NCBI GenBank assembly: GCA_910588695.1
Contig: CAJUOV010000001.1
Coordinates: 152,523-216,522 of the forward strand
Length of the DNA stretch: 64,000 bases
Source: an uncultured Christensenellaceae bacterium
GTDB lineage: Bacteria; Bacillota; Clostridia; Christensenellales; Borkfalkiaceae
Reading direction: 5' to 3'
Below are positions 1 to 7,538 of the stretch, one piece after another (position 1 is the stretch's first letter; each line of letters begins with the position of its first letter). Under the pieces are notes generated by a model. It was not told the DNA's origin. It did no database searches and saw nothing but the letters and a program-made list of their open reading frames with translations. A program made the translations under genes and the position numbers.

Positions 1-69
1 GCCGTGCTTGCGTTCAACTTTATCGGCGACGGCTTGCGCGACGCGCTCGACCCCAAACAAAGGCGGTAA
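1..69 (+). CDS. oligopeptide ABC transporter permease, C-terminal end (partial)
   Basis: Only the last 22 codons lie in the window; they end ...GDGLRDALDPKQRR-stop. A GDxLRDxLDP(K/R) ending is characteristic of DppC/OppC inner-membrane permeases. The stop is 3 bases before the start of an OppD-type ATPase gene, so this is the upstream permease of the same operon. The 5' part lies outside the window, so substrate and membrane topology cannot be judged. Confidence 0.85.
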   Translation, partial: AVLAFNFIGDGLRDALDPKQRR

Positions 70-72
70 GCA

Positions 73-1443
73 ATGAGCATTCTCGATAAATTCAAAAAGA
101 AGAAAGAGGGCGAAGAAAAAACTTCCTCGTCCAAACATTATCTGTCGGGCAAAGAGGTGCGCGAAATCGCAAAGTCGAACGCAAAGATCACCAAAAAGCT
201 CGAAAAAGCAAAAAAACGCAGAGTTCCCGAATCGGAATTTTTGTCTCAGATGAAAGACGAGAACAATATTCTTGAAATCGAGAACCTGCATTCCTATTTC
301 TTTACCGATCAGGGCGTGGTCAAAGCGGTGAACGGCGTAAGCATCAACGTTCCCGCGAATTCCACCGTCGGCGTCGTCGGCGAATCCGGCTGCGGCAAGA
401 GCGTCACATCGATGTCCGTCATGCGTCTCTTGCAGGGTCCCTCCGGTCAGATCGTGGAGGGTTCGATCCGTTTTAAGGCGAACGATTACAAGCGCGACGA
501 AAAGGGCAAGTTCATTCCCGTATACGAGAGAGACGAAAAGGGCGAGATCGTCTTGGAGCCCGCGCTCGACAAAAAGGGGAATCCCCTTAAAGACAAAGAG
601 GGAAATCCCGTGTTGCTGCCCAAACAGCAATACGACGAAGACGGGATCGGCGTCTACGAAAAGGAAGAAAAGGTTTTCGAGATCGCCAAAATGCCCATTC
701 ATGAGATGTACCGCCTGCGCGGAAGACAGATGTCTATGGTCTTTCAGGAGCCTATGACGAGTCTGAATCCCGTGTTCACGATCGGCAATCAGCTCGACGA
801 AGTGAGTTTGTTACATATTCCGGGGGCGACGAGGGCGTTTGCGAAAAAACGTTCCGTCGAGCTCTTGGATATGGTCGGGATTTCTATGCCCGAACGGGTT
901 TACACCTCTTTCCCGCACGAGCTTTCGGGCGGTATGCGTCAACGCGTGATGATCGCAATGGCGCTTGCATGCGAACCCCGTCTTATTATCGCGGACGAAC
1001 CTACGACCGCGCTCGACGTGACCATACAGGCTCAGATTCTCGACCTTTTCAACAATATCAAAAAGAAACTCAACGGGTCGATCCTTCTCATCACCCACGA
1101 TCTGGGGGTGATCGCTGAAATGGCGGATTATGTCGTCGTCATGTACGCGGGCAGAATTATCGAGCAGGGCACGGCGGAAGAAATATATCACAATCCCTGC
1201 CATCCCTATACGCAGGGGTTGCAAAAATCCAAGCCTACGATGAAGACTTCGGAAGATAAGCTGTTCAATATCCCGGGGAATGTTCCGAATCCCGTCGATA
1301 TGCCCAACTATTGTTATTTCAAAGAACGTTGCAACCAGTGCAAAGAGAAGTGCTCGGGGAACTATCCCGAAATGATCCGGCTCAGTCCTACGCATTTTGT
1401 GGCTTGTCACTTATACGAAAAAGCAGGTGAAGAGAGTGAGTAA
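73..1443 (+). CDS. oligopeptide/dipeptide ABC transporter ATP-binding protein (OppD-like) with repetitive insert
   Basis: ATPase that would energise peptide uptake with OppB/OppC and the next gene's ATPase. Walker A GESGCGKS is at residues 103-110, the Q-loop MVFQEP at about 222-227, signature LSGGM at 284-288, Walker B LIIADEP at 304-310, and the C-terminal oligopeptide_HPY region carries the cysteine-rich CYFKERCNQCKEKC stretch typical of OppD/OppF. At 456 residues it is about 120 longer than usual. The extra length is a lysine-rich N-terminal extension (residues 1-62) and an insert at about 137-200 between Walker A and the Q-loop, made of tandem DxKGx units. The family assignment is firm; the substrate is inferred only from family. 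Confidence 0.95.
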   Translation: MSILDKFKKKKEGEEKTSSSKHYLSGKEVREIAKSNAKITKKLEKAKKRRVPESEFLSQMKDENNILEIENLHSYFFTDQGVVKAVNGVSINVPANSTVGVVGESGCGKSVTSMSVMRLLQGPSGQIVEGSIRFKANDYKRDEKGKFIPVYERDEKGEIVLEPALDKKGNPLKDKEGNPVLLPKQQYDEDGIGVYEKEEKVFEIAKMPIHEMYRLRGRQMSMVFQEPMTSLNPVFTIGNQLDEVSLLHIPGATRAFAKKRSVELLDMVGISMPERVYTSFPHELSGGMRQRVMIAMALACEPRLIIADEPTTALDVTIQAQILDLFNNIKKKLNGSILLITHDLGVIAEMADYVVVMYAGRIIEQGTAEEIYHNPCHPYTQGLQKSKPTMKTSEDKLFNIPGNVPNPVDMPNYCYFKERCNQCKEKCSGNYPEMIRLSPTHFVACHLYEKAGEESE

Positions 1444-2968
1444 GAAAGAGAAGAAAGAGTTGAATGCGGAGTCCGAAGCGGAAAAAACCGCGCAGCCCGT
1501 AAAATATTTTCTGCATATCGGCGTGCTGATCACGCTGTATTTGGTGACTCTCGGGTTCTGGCTGTTTTATTATATTGCACGGACAACCGGAATCCTGAAC
1601 GAAGATCTCGGGCGCGATAAGCGAAGCGTTAAAAAAGAAGTGCTTATGTCGTTCATTCCGCTGTATATTCCCGTGGAATGGGCGGAACGCAGCGCGGAAC
1701 GGCTCGACAATCTTTACCGTCATCTCGGAAAGCAGAGCAATTTCGCAAAGCATTCCGTACTGATCGCGTTGGTATGCCCTTTTGCCTATTGCATCGTAAT
1801 GCAGCTGCGCTTGAATGCGATCGAAAAAGAATATTTTTCGCTCTCCGAAGAAGAGAAAGAAAAATTGTTTGTCGAAGAGGTTCAGCGCCGCAAAGAGGAG
1901 ACCGCGCGCGAAGAACAGGCAAAGGCAGACGCACAGCTTCCTCCCGACGAAAATGCGATTCTCGAAGTCCGTCACATCAAAAAGAATTTCGTTCTGAAAA
2001 AGTCGATGTTCGGCACCGTGTTGGGAAAGCTCCGTGCGGTGGACGACGTTTCGTTCAAAATTTACCCCGGAGAGACGCTCGGAATCGTCGGCGAGTCCGG
2101 TTGCGGCAAAACGACGATGGGAAGGAGCATTCTCAAACTGTATCAGCCCTCCGGCGGTCAGATTTTCTTTGAGGGGAAAGACATCGCGTCATATTCGCCC
2201 AAAGAAATGCGCCCTTTGAGAACGGGCATGCAGATCATCTTTCAGGATCCCTATTCTTCGCTTCCTCCGCGCAGCACGGTGGGCGGTATCTTGGCGGAAG
2301 CGGTCAAGGTACATAAAATCGTTCCCGATTCCGAGGTGAAGGAGTACGTTCTCAAAGTCATGGAGAGCTGCGGGCTCAGAGATTATTACTACGAACGTTA
2401 TCCGCATGAATTTTCGGGCGGGCAGCGCCAGAGAATCTGTATTGCAAGATCGCTCATTGTTTCGCCCCGTCTCGTCGTCTGCGACGAGCCTGTCTCCGCG
2501 CTCGACGTGAGCATTCAGGCGCAGATCATCAATCTTTTGAAAGATTTGCAGATTCAGAGAAAACTTACCTATCTCTTTATTTCGCACGATCTTTCGATCG
2601 TCAAATACATCTCCGACAAGATCGGCGTCATGTATCTCGGTTCCATGGTGGAGTTCGGCAAAAAGGACGATATATTCAATCATCCGATGCATCCCTATAC
2701 CGATGCGTTGTTCTCCGCGGTGCCCAATCCCGATCCCAATGAGAAGGGCAACAGGATCGTTCTCAAAGGGGATATTCCCTCTGCGTCCAATCCGCCATAT
2801 GGCTGTAAGTTTCACACGCGCTGTCCGCATGCAATGGATATTTGCAAGCACGTTTCGCCCGATTATAAAGAATACGAAGAGGGACATTTCGTCGCTTGCC
2901 ATCTCTGCGAAATGAACGCGGACAAGGCGGAACCCGTATCGGAAACCGAACATGCCAAGAAATCATAA
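1436..2968 (+). CDS. oligopeptide ABC transporter ATP-binding protein (OppF-like) fused to an N-terminal membrane domain
   Basis: Second ATPase of the Opp transporter. The start chosen is GTG at 1436, preceded by AGGTGA, giving 510 residues and an 8-base overlap with oppD; a TTG further upstream lacks a comparable site. Residues 173-510 form a normal OppF: Walker A GESGCGKT, signature FSGGQRQR, Walker B LVVCDEPVSALD and an HPY-type C-terminus with cysteines. Residues 20-130 are foreign to OppF: hydrophobic segments near 25-47, 68-80 and 107-124 with an intervening RLDNLYRHLG stretch, resembling DUF4234-type small membrane domains. A charged helix (131-170) links the two. The ATPase call is secure; the DUF4234 resemblance is from memory and tentative. 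Confidence 0.92.
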   Translation: MSKKEKKELNAESEAEKTAQPVKYFLHIGVLITLYLVTLGFWLFYYIARTTGILNEDLGRDKRSVKKEVLMSFIPLYIPVEWAERSAERLDNLYRHLGKQSNFAKHSVLIALVCPFAYCIVMQLRLNAIEKEYFSLSEEEKEKLFVEEVQRRKEETAREEQAKADAQLPPDENAILEVRHIKKNFVLKKSMFGTVLGKLRAVDDVSFKIYPGETLGIVGESGCGKTTMGRSILKLYQPSGGQIFFEGKDIASYSPKEMRPLRTGMQIIFQDPYSSLPPRSTVGGILAEAVKVHKIVPDSEVKEYVLKVMESCGLRDYYYERYPHEFSGGQRQRICIARSLIVSPRLVVCDEPVSALDVSIQAQIINLLKDLQIQRKLTYLFISHDLSIVKYISDKIGVMYLGSMVEFGKKDDIFNHPMHPYTDALFSAVPNPDPNEKGNRIVLKGDIPSASNPPYGCKFHTRCPHAMDICKHVSPDYKEYEEGHFVACHLCEMNADKAEPVSETEHAKKS

Positions 2969-3224
2969 AAAGAAAAAAAAGAAAGCGCAGAAGGAGAAGG
3001 TCGTCTATTACGACGACAACTCTACGATCGCCGATATGTCGAACGTAACGGCGCCCGGCGAGCGCCCGCGTTCGAAAAACCCCAAGCCGCGTTCCACCGC
3101 CAAAGAGAAGTGGAACACCTATTGGTCTGCGGTCAAAAGAATGGTGGGTCCCATGCTTATCGTGCTTTTGATCATGACGGTTGTGTTCGGGATCATTATG
3201 TTGATCTCTGTCTACGGTACTTGA
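2952..3224 (+). CDS. small lysine-rich single-pass membrane protein, function unknown
   Basis: 90 residues. The first 55 are highly basic (a run of lysines at positions 6-11, later several K/R/P), followed by one hydrophobic segment at about residues 66-87 and a short tail. It starts inside the end of the OppF-like gene (17-base overlap) and stops 1 base before the next small gene, so it is translationally coupled to the transporter operon. The predicted arrangement is a basic cytoplasmic N-terminus with a C-terminal anchor. I do not recognise a family; a role as an accessory or stabilising subunit of the transporter is only a guess from position. Confidence 0.7.
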   Translation: MPRNHKKKKKKAQKEKVVYYDDNSTIADMSNVTAPGERPRSKNPKPRSTAKEKWNTYWSAVKRMVGPMLIVLLIMTVVFGIIMLISVYGT

Positions 3225-3225
3225 T

Positions 3226-3483
3226 ATGAGGGAGAAAAAGTCGAGAGCCGAACGCAGCGCGGAACGGCGGGAAAAAAACGTAACGCGGCATTTGATAAAT
3301 TGTCCGCATTGCGGGCAGGAAGTGTTGGATCATATGACGAAGTGCCCGCACTGCGACGGAGAACTGACGCCGCGGGGATACCGTCCGCCCGATCCGAAAA
3401 AAATGAAGATCGCAAAAATCGTGTGTTATACGGTCGGCTTTGCGATTGCGATCGGTTTGGCGGTCTGGTTGATATTGAGATAA
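3226..3483 (+). CDS. zinc-ribbon single-pass membrane protein, function unknown
   Basis: 85 residues. Two CPHC knuckles (CPHCGQEV and CPHCDGEL, about residues 26-44) form a zinc-ribbon, and one hydrophobic segment covers about residues 63-84 at the C-terminus. The N-terminal 22 residues are very basic. It follows the previous small gene by one base and is last in the operon, just before a strong terminator. Zinc-ribbon plus one transmembrane helix is a common layout of small bacterial proteins without assigned function. Confidence 0.7.
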   Translation: MREKKSRAERSAERREKNVTRHLINCPHCGQEVLDHMTKCPHCDGELTPRGYRPPDPKKMKIAKIVCYTVGFAIAIGLAVWLILR

Positions 3484-3485
3484 AT

Positions 3486-3513
3486 AAACAGGCGTCCTTA
3501 GGGACGCCTGTTT
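3486..3513. terminator. bidirectional Rho-independent terminator
   Basis: A perfect 12-bp stem (AAACAGGCGTCC paired with GGACGCCTGTTT) with a TTAG loop lies between the end of the opp operon and the convergent CPBP protease gene. The A/T outer pairs provide U-tracts in both directions, so it can serve both transcripts. Confidence 0.85.
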
Positions 3514-3523
3514 CGTTCAAAGT

Positions 3524-4306
3524 TCATACTTTCGGTTTGCAGAGTCTGACGAGCGTCGCAACGACATGCATGGCGCAGAGGATTCCGAATAGGGCGGTCA
3601 GAATCCAGAATATCAGATCGTGCGGATCGCCGACGCCGAGGTCGGAAACCATGAGCCCGCCGAAATCGAACAACGCATGCAAGATCACGCAGAGCCACAG
3701 GTTTTTCGTTTTCACGTACAGCACGGCGAGCATCGCGCCGATCAGAAAGGAATAGCCGATCTGTTGCAGAACGGGCAGAATCCCCGCGCCTTCCAGCAGA
3801 TTCACGAGGTGGAAGAGGGCGAAGACAGTGCTGCTTAGAAGAACGGGAAAAAAGCAGGATTTTTGTTTTCTTGCGAAAATCTCCGAGAAAAAGTCATAGA
3901 GGATCCCGCGGAAGAGGAGTTCTTCGCCGAGCCCGATCAAAATACATTTGACGGCGAAAAGCCCGATCAATTCGCTTCTCGTAACGCGGGCGGTGCCCGC
4001 GATCAGCGCGGAGAAGGGAAAATTTGCAAGCGCTACGAACAGAAGCGGCACGCACCAGAACAGATTTTTGAACGGGATGCGCCTGAATGCAAGACAATCC
4101 GGAAAGAATTGCGCTGTGACCGCGAGCAGAAACGCCGCGATAAAAAAGCGGGGGATTGCCGCTTCCAGAAGGGATGACAGCGCTTTGTCCGATGTCTTTA
4201 AGGGATCGAGATAGAAAAACAAAACCGCCGTAAGCGAGATTACGGAGAGTAATATCGCAGGAAATAAATTCCATGCGGGCGCGCGTTTTCCGAAGAGCGG
4301 CTTCAT
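3524..4306 (-). CDS. CPBP family intramembrane glutamic endopeptidase (Abi/CAAX protease-like)
   Basis: 260 residues with about seven or eight hydrophobic segments. The family motifs are in order: GEELLFRG with Glu128-Glu129 and Arg133, FHLVN with His166 and Asn169, and HALFD with His210 and Asp214, matching the EExxxR / FxxxH / HxxxD pattern of Rce1-like membrane proteases. Bacterial members are proposed to act in bacteriocin self-immunity or peptide maturation; no bacteriocin gene is visible here. Its promoter lies immediately upstream and predicts an essentially leaderless mRNA. It is convergent with the opp operon and divergent from the Lgt-like gene. Confidence 0.9.
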   Translation of the reverse strand: MKPLFGKRAPAWNLFPAILLSVISLTAVLFFYLDPLKTSDKALSSLLEAAIPRFFIAAFLLAVTAQFFPDCLAFRRIPFKNLFWCVPLLFVALANFPFSALIAGTARVTRSELIGLFAVKCILIGLGEELLFRGILYDFFSEIFARKQKSCFFPVLLSSTVFALFHLVNLLEGAGILPVLQQIGYSFLIGAMLAVLYVKTKNLWLCVILHALFDFGGLMVSDLGVGDPHDLIFWILTALFGILCAMHVVATLVRLCKPKV

Positions 4307-4314
4307 ACCCTGTC

Positions 4315-4343
4315 ATTATACCAAAGAGCAAAAGCAATGTCAA
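4315..4343 (-). promoter_or_regulatory. consensus promoter of the CPBP gene, leaderless geometry
   Basis: On the minus strand: TTGACA (plus positions 4338-4343), 17-bp spacer, TATAAT (4315-4320), then only 8 bases before the ATG ending at 4306. Initiation 6-7 bases after the -10 box would leave about two untranslated bases and no room for a Shine-Dalgarno sequence. Confidence 0.8.
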
Positions 4344-4355
4344 TCCCAAAACCGC

Positions 4356-4384
4356 TTGCAAATCGGAGTGCGGTCGGCTATAAT
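4356..4384 (+). promoter_or_regulatory. promoter of the Lgt-like gene
   Basis: TTGCAA (4356-4361), 17-bp spacer, TATAAT (4379-4384). A Shine-Dalgarno AGGAGG at 4391-4396 precedes the GTG start at 4405, so the 5' leader is short, about 14 bases. Confidence 0.75.
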
Positions 4385-4404
4385 ATGAGAAGGAGGAAAA
4401 CGCG

Positions 4405-5208
4405 GTGTATCCTTACGAATTATTTTGGGGAATCACATTATACGATCTGATCGTGGCGGTCGGGGTCGCTTCGGCGTTCGCCGTTTTTCTTCTTTATGCG
4501 AGAAAACTTCAAATTCCCGAACGCATCATGATTCTTGTCATGATCTGCGCGGCGGTCGGGGTGGCGCTCGGCTTTCCTGCTGCAACGCTTGTGCAGAGCG
4601 TTTATTTCTACATCGAAAAAGGCGTGTTCGAGTGGCGCGGCATGACGTTTTACGGCGGACTTTTGGGCGGCGCGGCGTTCTTTTTGGGCATTTATTTCTT
4701 GGGCGGTTATCTGATGTTCCGCAAGAGCGAAACGCCCAAACTGCATTCGGAGTATGCGATGCGCGTGTTCGGCATTGTGATCTGTGCGGTAACGATCGCG
4801 CACGCCGTGGGACGGATCGGGTGTCTTACGGCAGGTTGCTGTCACGGAAAGACCTATCCCGACCGCCGCTGGTATACTTTGCCCGTTCACCATATCTCTA
4901 CGAACGGAACCCTTTTGAGAACGGAATACGCCGTTCCCGTGCCGCTCTTCGAAACGCTCTTTTTGCTGGGACTCTTTGCACTGCTCAGCTGGCGCGTGTT
5001 TGCGCGGAAAGAGGATGCGTTGCCCTTCTATATGGTTCTCTACGGCGTTTGGCGCTTCTGTATCGAGTATGCGCGCGCGGACGATCGGGGGGCGACTCTC
5101 GTCGGATTTCTCTCTCCCTCCCAGCTGACGGCGGTTCTTCTCGTAATCGGAGGAACCGTATTGTTCGTAGTATACTATAAGGTGATCAAAAAACCGAAAA
5201 ACGAATAA
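4405..5208 (+). CDS. prolipoprotein diacylglyceryl transferase-like membrane protein (Lgt superfamily, divergent)
   Basis: 267 residues, about seven transmembrane segments, GTG start with a good AGGAGG. The layout is that of Lgt: an FYGGLLGG segment near residues 82-89, the central GRIG motif at 136-139 and a final helix region YGVWRFCIEYAR like the YGxxRFxxEFxR of Lgt. The normal Lgt signature continues GRIGNFxNxE; here it reads GRIGCLTAGCCHGK with three cysteines and a histidine, and the family's asparagines are missing. It may transfer a different lipid or be a specialised paralogue. Family membership is confident; catalytic identity with Lgt is doubtful. It stands alone between divergent and downstream promoters. 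Confidence 0.8.
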   Translation: MYPYELFWGITLYDLIVAVGVASAFAVFLLYARKLQIPERIMILVMICAAVGVALGFPAATLVQSVYFYIEKGVFEWRGMTFYGGLLGGAAFFLGIYFLGGYLMFRKSETPKLHSEYAMRVFGIVICAVTIAHAVGRIGCLTAGCCHGKTYPDRRWYTLPVHHISTNGTLLRTEYAVPVPLFETLFLLGLFALLSWRVFARKEDALPFYMVLYGVWRFCIEYARADDRGATLVGFLSPSQLTAVLLVIGGTVLFVVYYKVIKKPKNE

Positions 5209-5256
5209 AAAACTTAAAATATATTCAAAAATTTCCGAAAATATTCAAATAATCGT

Positions 5257-5285
5257 TTGACTTATATTTTCTTTCGTGATATTAT
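5257..5285 (+). promoter_or_regulatory. S10 operon promoter
   Basis: TTGACT (5257-5262), 17-bp spacer, TATTAT (5280-5285). This is the only strong promoter seen before rpsJ, so it probably drives the long S10-spc transcript. Predicted start is near 5292, leaving a leader of about 250 bases. Confidence 0.75.
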
Positions 5286-5291
5286 TATCAA

Positions 5292-5545
5292 GCCTGTGTT
5301 TTCGCAGGGATTTTTCTCTGCGTCGGACGGCGTATTGGGTTGAGGCGGGAAGTTACTGAAATTCGGGGTCGAAAGCCCTCCGACAGATAATTTTCGCTGA
5401 CAATGGCGGGACGGGATTCCTGCGACTTACCGAGGCTTTTGCGTTGAAACACCGCAAAACGACGAGTGTTTTTTATATCGCAAGATCTCGATACGCACGG
5501 ACGCGTTGCACAGAGTAAAACAGTAAGGAAACGATAGGAGTTATT
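5292..5545 (+). promoter_or_regulatory. long structured leader of the S10 operon
   Basis: About 250 untranslated bases precede rpsJ. Visible pairings are GTCGGA (5322-5327) with TCCGAC (5379-5384), a perfect 7-bp hairpin TTTTGCG/CGCAAAA (5437-5443 with 5453-5459), and AAACAC (5447-5452) with GTGTTT (5466-5471) followed by a T-run. The last is terminator-like, so ribosomal-protein-mediated attenuation is possible, but that is inference. The Shine-Dalgarno ATAGGAG lies just before the rpsJ ATG. Confidence 0.45.
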
Positions 5546-5848
5546 ATGGCAGGTCAGAAAATCAGAATTAAATTGAGCGCTTACGACCACGCTCTCGTCG
5601 ACGAAGCGGCGGAGAGGATCGTAGAGACCATGCAGAAGGGCGGGGCGAAGATTTCGGGTCCCATTCCGCTTCCCACGGAAAAGGAAATCGTCACCATTCT
5701 CCGCTGCCCGCACAAGTATAAGGATTCGAGAGAGCAGTTTGAACTCAGAACCCACAAGCGCATTATCGATATTTACAGCCCCAACGCGAAATTGTTGGAT
5801 ACCATCCATCTCCCCGCGGGCGTAGACATCAAAGTAAAACTCGGCTGA
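5546..5848 (+). CDS. rpsJ: 30S ribosomal protein S10
   Basis: 100 residues, the normal length. The start QKIRIKLSAYDH, the GPIPLPT loop and the HKRIIDIY ending are diagnostic. S10 sits in the head of the 30S subunit and is also the NusE partner of NusB in antitermination. It is the first gene of the superoperon, after a long leader. The 103 bases between it and rplC form the largest gap inside the S10 section. Confidence 0.98.
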   Translation: MAGQKIRIKLSAYDHALVDEAAERIVETMQKGGAKISGPIPLPTEKEIVTILRCPHKYKDSREQFELRTHKRIIDIYSPNAKLLDTIHLPAGVDIKVKLG

Positions 5849-5849
5849 T

Positions 5850-5871
5850 AATACTTTATATATAAGGTATT
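5850..5871 (+). repeat. near-perfect palindrome between rpsJ and rplC
   Basis: AATACTTTATATATAAGGTATT is self-complementary except for one T/G position on each arm. It sits just after the rpsJ stop in the unusually long 103-base gap before rplC. A short CGGAATCTTCCG hairpin follows nearby. A role in mRNA processing or differential expression is possible; nothing more can be said from sequence. Confidence 0.4.
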
Positions 5872-5951
5872 GAGGAATATGCGGAATCTTCCGACGGTTT
5901 TGAAAGATATACCGCGAAAAACAAAAAAAATTTAAGGAGTGAACTTTAACA

Positions 5952-6599
5952 GTGATTAAAGCAATCATCGGACGCAAAGTGGGCATGACCCAGATCTTTG
6001 CAGAAGACGGGAAAGTGATTCCCGTCACGGTCGTGGAAGCGGGACCTTGCCCCGTCGTTCAGGTCAAGACCGAGGAGAGCGACGGTTACACCGCGCTTAA
6101 ACTCGGGTTCCAGAAACTCGGCGACGAAAAGAAGGCGGAACAAAAACTCAACAAACCCGATTTCGGGCAGTTCAAAAAAGCAGGCGTCGCCGCTTGCAAA
6201 GTTCTGAAAGAGGTTCGTCTCGAAAAAGTGGACGGCTATAAAGTTGGCGACGAAGTGAAGGCGGACGTATTCGCCGCAGGCGACAAAGTGGATGTCTGCG
6301 GAACGAGTAAGGGTCACGGATACACGGGCGTCATCAAACGCTGGAACCAGCACCGTCTGAAAGAGACGCACGGCGTAGGTCCCGTACACAGGGAGCCCGG
6401 TTCCATGGGCGCGAACAGTACCCCGTCCCGCGTGTTCAAGCATAAGAACCTTGCAGGTCAGTACGGCGTGGAGCGCGTCACCGTTCAGAATCTCGAAGTC
6501 GTAAAGGTCGACGCGGCAAGAAACGCAATTCTCATCAAAGGCGCAATCCCCGGCAACAGGGGCGCGATCGTCACGATCTCTAACAGCGTCAAGGCATAA
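5952..6599 (+). CDS. rplC: 50S ribosomal protein L3
   Basis: 215 residues from a GTG start with TAAGGAGTGA upstream. Family hallmarks are the opening KAIIGRKVGMTQIF, the GTSKGHGYTGVIKRW loop and the GPVHREPGSMG region that reaches toward the peptidyl transferase centre. An early 23S rRNA assembly protein. Ten bases separate it from rplD. Confidence 0.98.
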   Translation: MIKAIIGRKVGMTQIFAEDGKVIPVTVVEAGPCPVVQVKTEESDGYTALKLGFQKLGDEKKAEQKLNKPDFGQFKKAGVAACKVLKEVRLEKVDGYKVGDEVKADVFAAGDKVDVCGTSKGHGYTGVIKRWNQHRLKETHGVGPVHREPGSMGANSTPSRVFKHKNLAGQYGVERVTVQNLEVVKVDAARNAILIKGAIPGNRGAIVTISNSVKA

Positions 6600-6609
6600 G
6601 GAGCGGACA

Positions 6610-7233
6610 ATGGCAAACGTAAAAGTATACAATATGAAAGGCGAAGAAGTCGGCGGACTCGATCTTTCCGACAAAGTATTCGGAGCCGATTACAACGAAG
6701 CGCTCATTCATCAGGCAGTCGTTACTTATCTCTCCAATCAGAGACAGGGTACAAAATCCACCCTCACTCGCACCGAAGTGCGCGGCGGCGGAGCAAAGCC
6801 CTGGCGTCAGAAGGGTACGGGAAGAGCCCGTCAGGGTTCCATTCGCGCACCGCAGTGGACGAAGGGCGGCGTGGTATTCGCGCCTAAGAGCCGTGATTTT
6901 TCCAAAAAGATGAACGTTACGGCGAAGCGCGGCGCATTCGTTTCTGCGCTCAGCAAAAAACTTGCGGACGGCGAACTCATCGTGGTGGACGAGCTGAAAG
7001 TGTCCGCGCCCAAGACCAAAGAGATGGAAGCGTTCAGAAAGGCGCTCAAACTCGATAAGAGAACGGTCGTCGTCATGGACGAGAATAATACCGACGTGAT
7101 TCTTGCCTCGCGCAATATCGAAAAATTCTCTACGATTTCCGTCGGTGAAGTCAATACCTACGAGATCGTGGCAAACGCCGTCGTCGTTCTTACGAAGGGC
7201 TCGGTGAAAAAATTGGAGGAGGCTTACTGCTGA
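6610..7233 (+). CDS. rplD: 50S ribosomal protein L4
   Basis: 207 residues. The GAKPWRQKGTGRARQGS basic loop (about residues 59-75), which lines the exit tunnel, is intact. In other bacteria L4 autoregulates the S10 operon through its leader; here the leader is long enough for that but no L4 site can be identified by eye. Its stop codon overlaps the rplW start by one base. Confidence 0.98.
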   Translation: MANVKVYNMKGEEVGGLDLSDKVFGADYNEALIHQAVVTYLSNQRQGTKSTLTRTEVRGGGAKPWRQKGTGRARQGSIRAPQWTKGGVVFAPKSRDFSKKMNVTAKRGAFVSALSKKLADGELIVVDELKVSAPKTKEMEAFRKALKLDKRTVVVMDENNTDVILASRNIEKFSTISVGEVNTYEIVANAVVVLTKGSVKKLEEAYC

Positions 7234-7523
7234 TGGCACCCGAAGATATCATTTTGAAACCCGTTTTGACCGAAAAGGGCTACGACGGGATCGCGGATAA
7301 GAAATACACGTTCATCGTGGCGAGATCCGCCAATAAAACCCAGATCAAAATTGCGGCGGAGCAGATGTTCGGCGTTCAGGTCGAAAGCGTTCACACTCTT
7401 ACACAGCGCGGCAAGCTCAAAAGAATGGGCAGAAACGAGGGATATACCCCCACGCGGAAAAAAGCGATCATTCAGCTGAAAGAAGGCAGCAAGCCGATCG
7501 AAGCCTTCAACTCGTTGTCGTAA
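7233..7523 (+). CDS. rplW: 50S ribosomal protein L23
   Basis: 96 residues, normal length, with the DIILKPVLTEKGY start and the KKAIIQLKEG ending of L23. L23 lies at the tunnel exit and is the docking site for trigger factor and SRP. The ATG shares one base with the rplD stop, implying translational coupling. Confidence 0.97.
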   Translation: MAPEDIILKPVLTEKGYDGIADKKYTFIVARSANKTQIKIAAEQMFGVQVESVHTLTQRGKLKRMGRNEGYTPTRKKAIIQLKEGSKPIEAFNSLS

Positions 7524-7538
7524 CGGAGGAAACAGGAA

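Noticed and set aside
811..1410. Long open frame on the minus strand opposite oppD
   Set aside because: It lies wholly opposite a well-supported ATPase gene, has no ribosome binding site and its translation resembles no family. Many such antisense frames occur throughout because of the codon bias of this genome.
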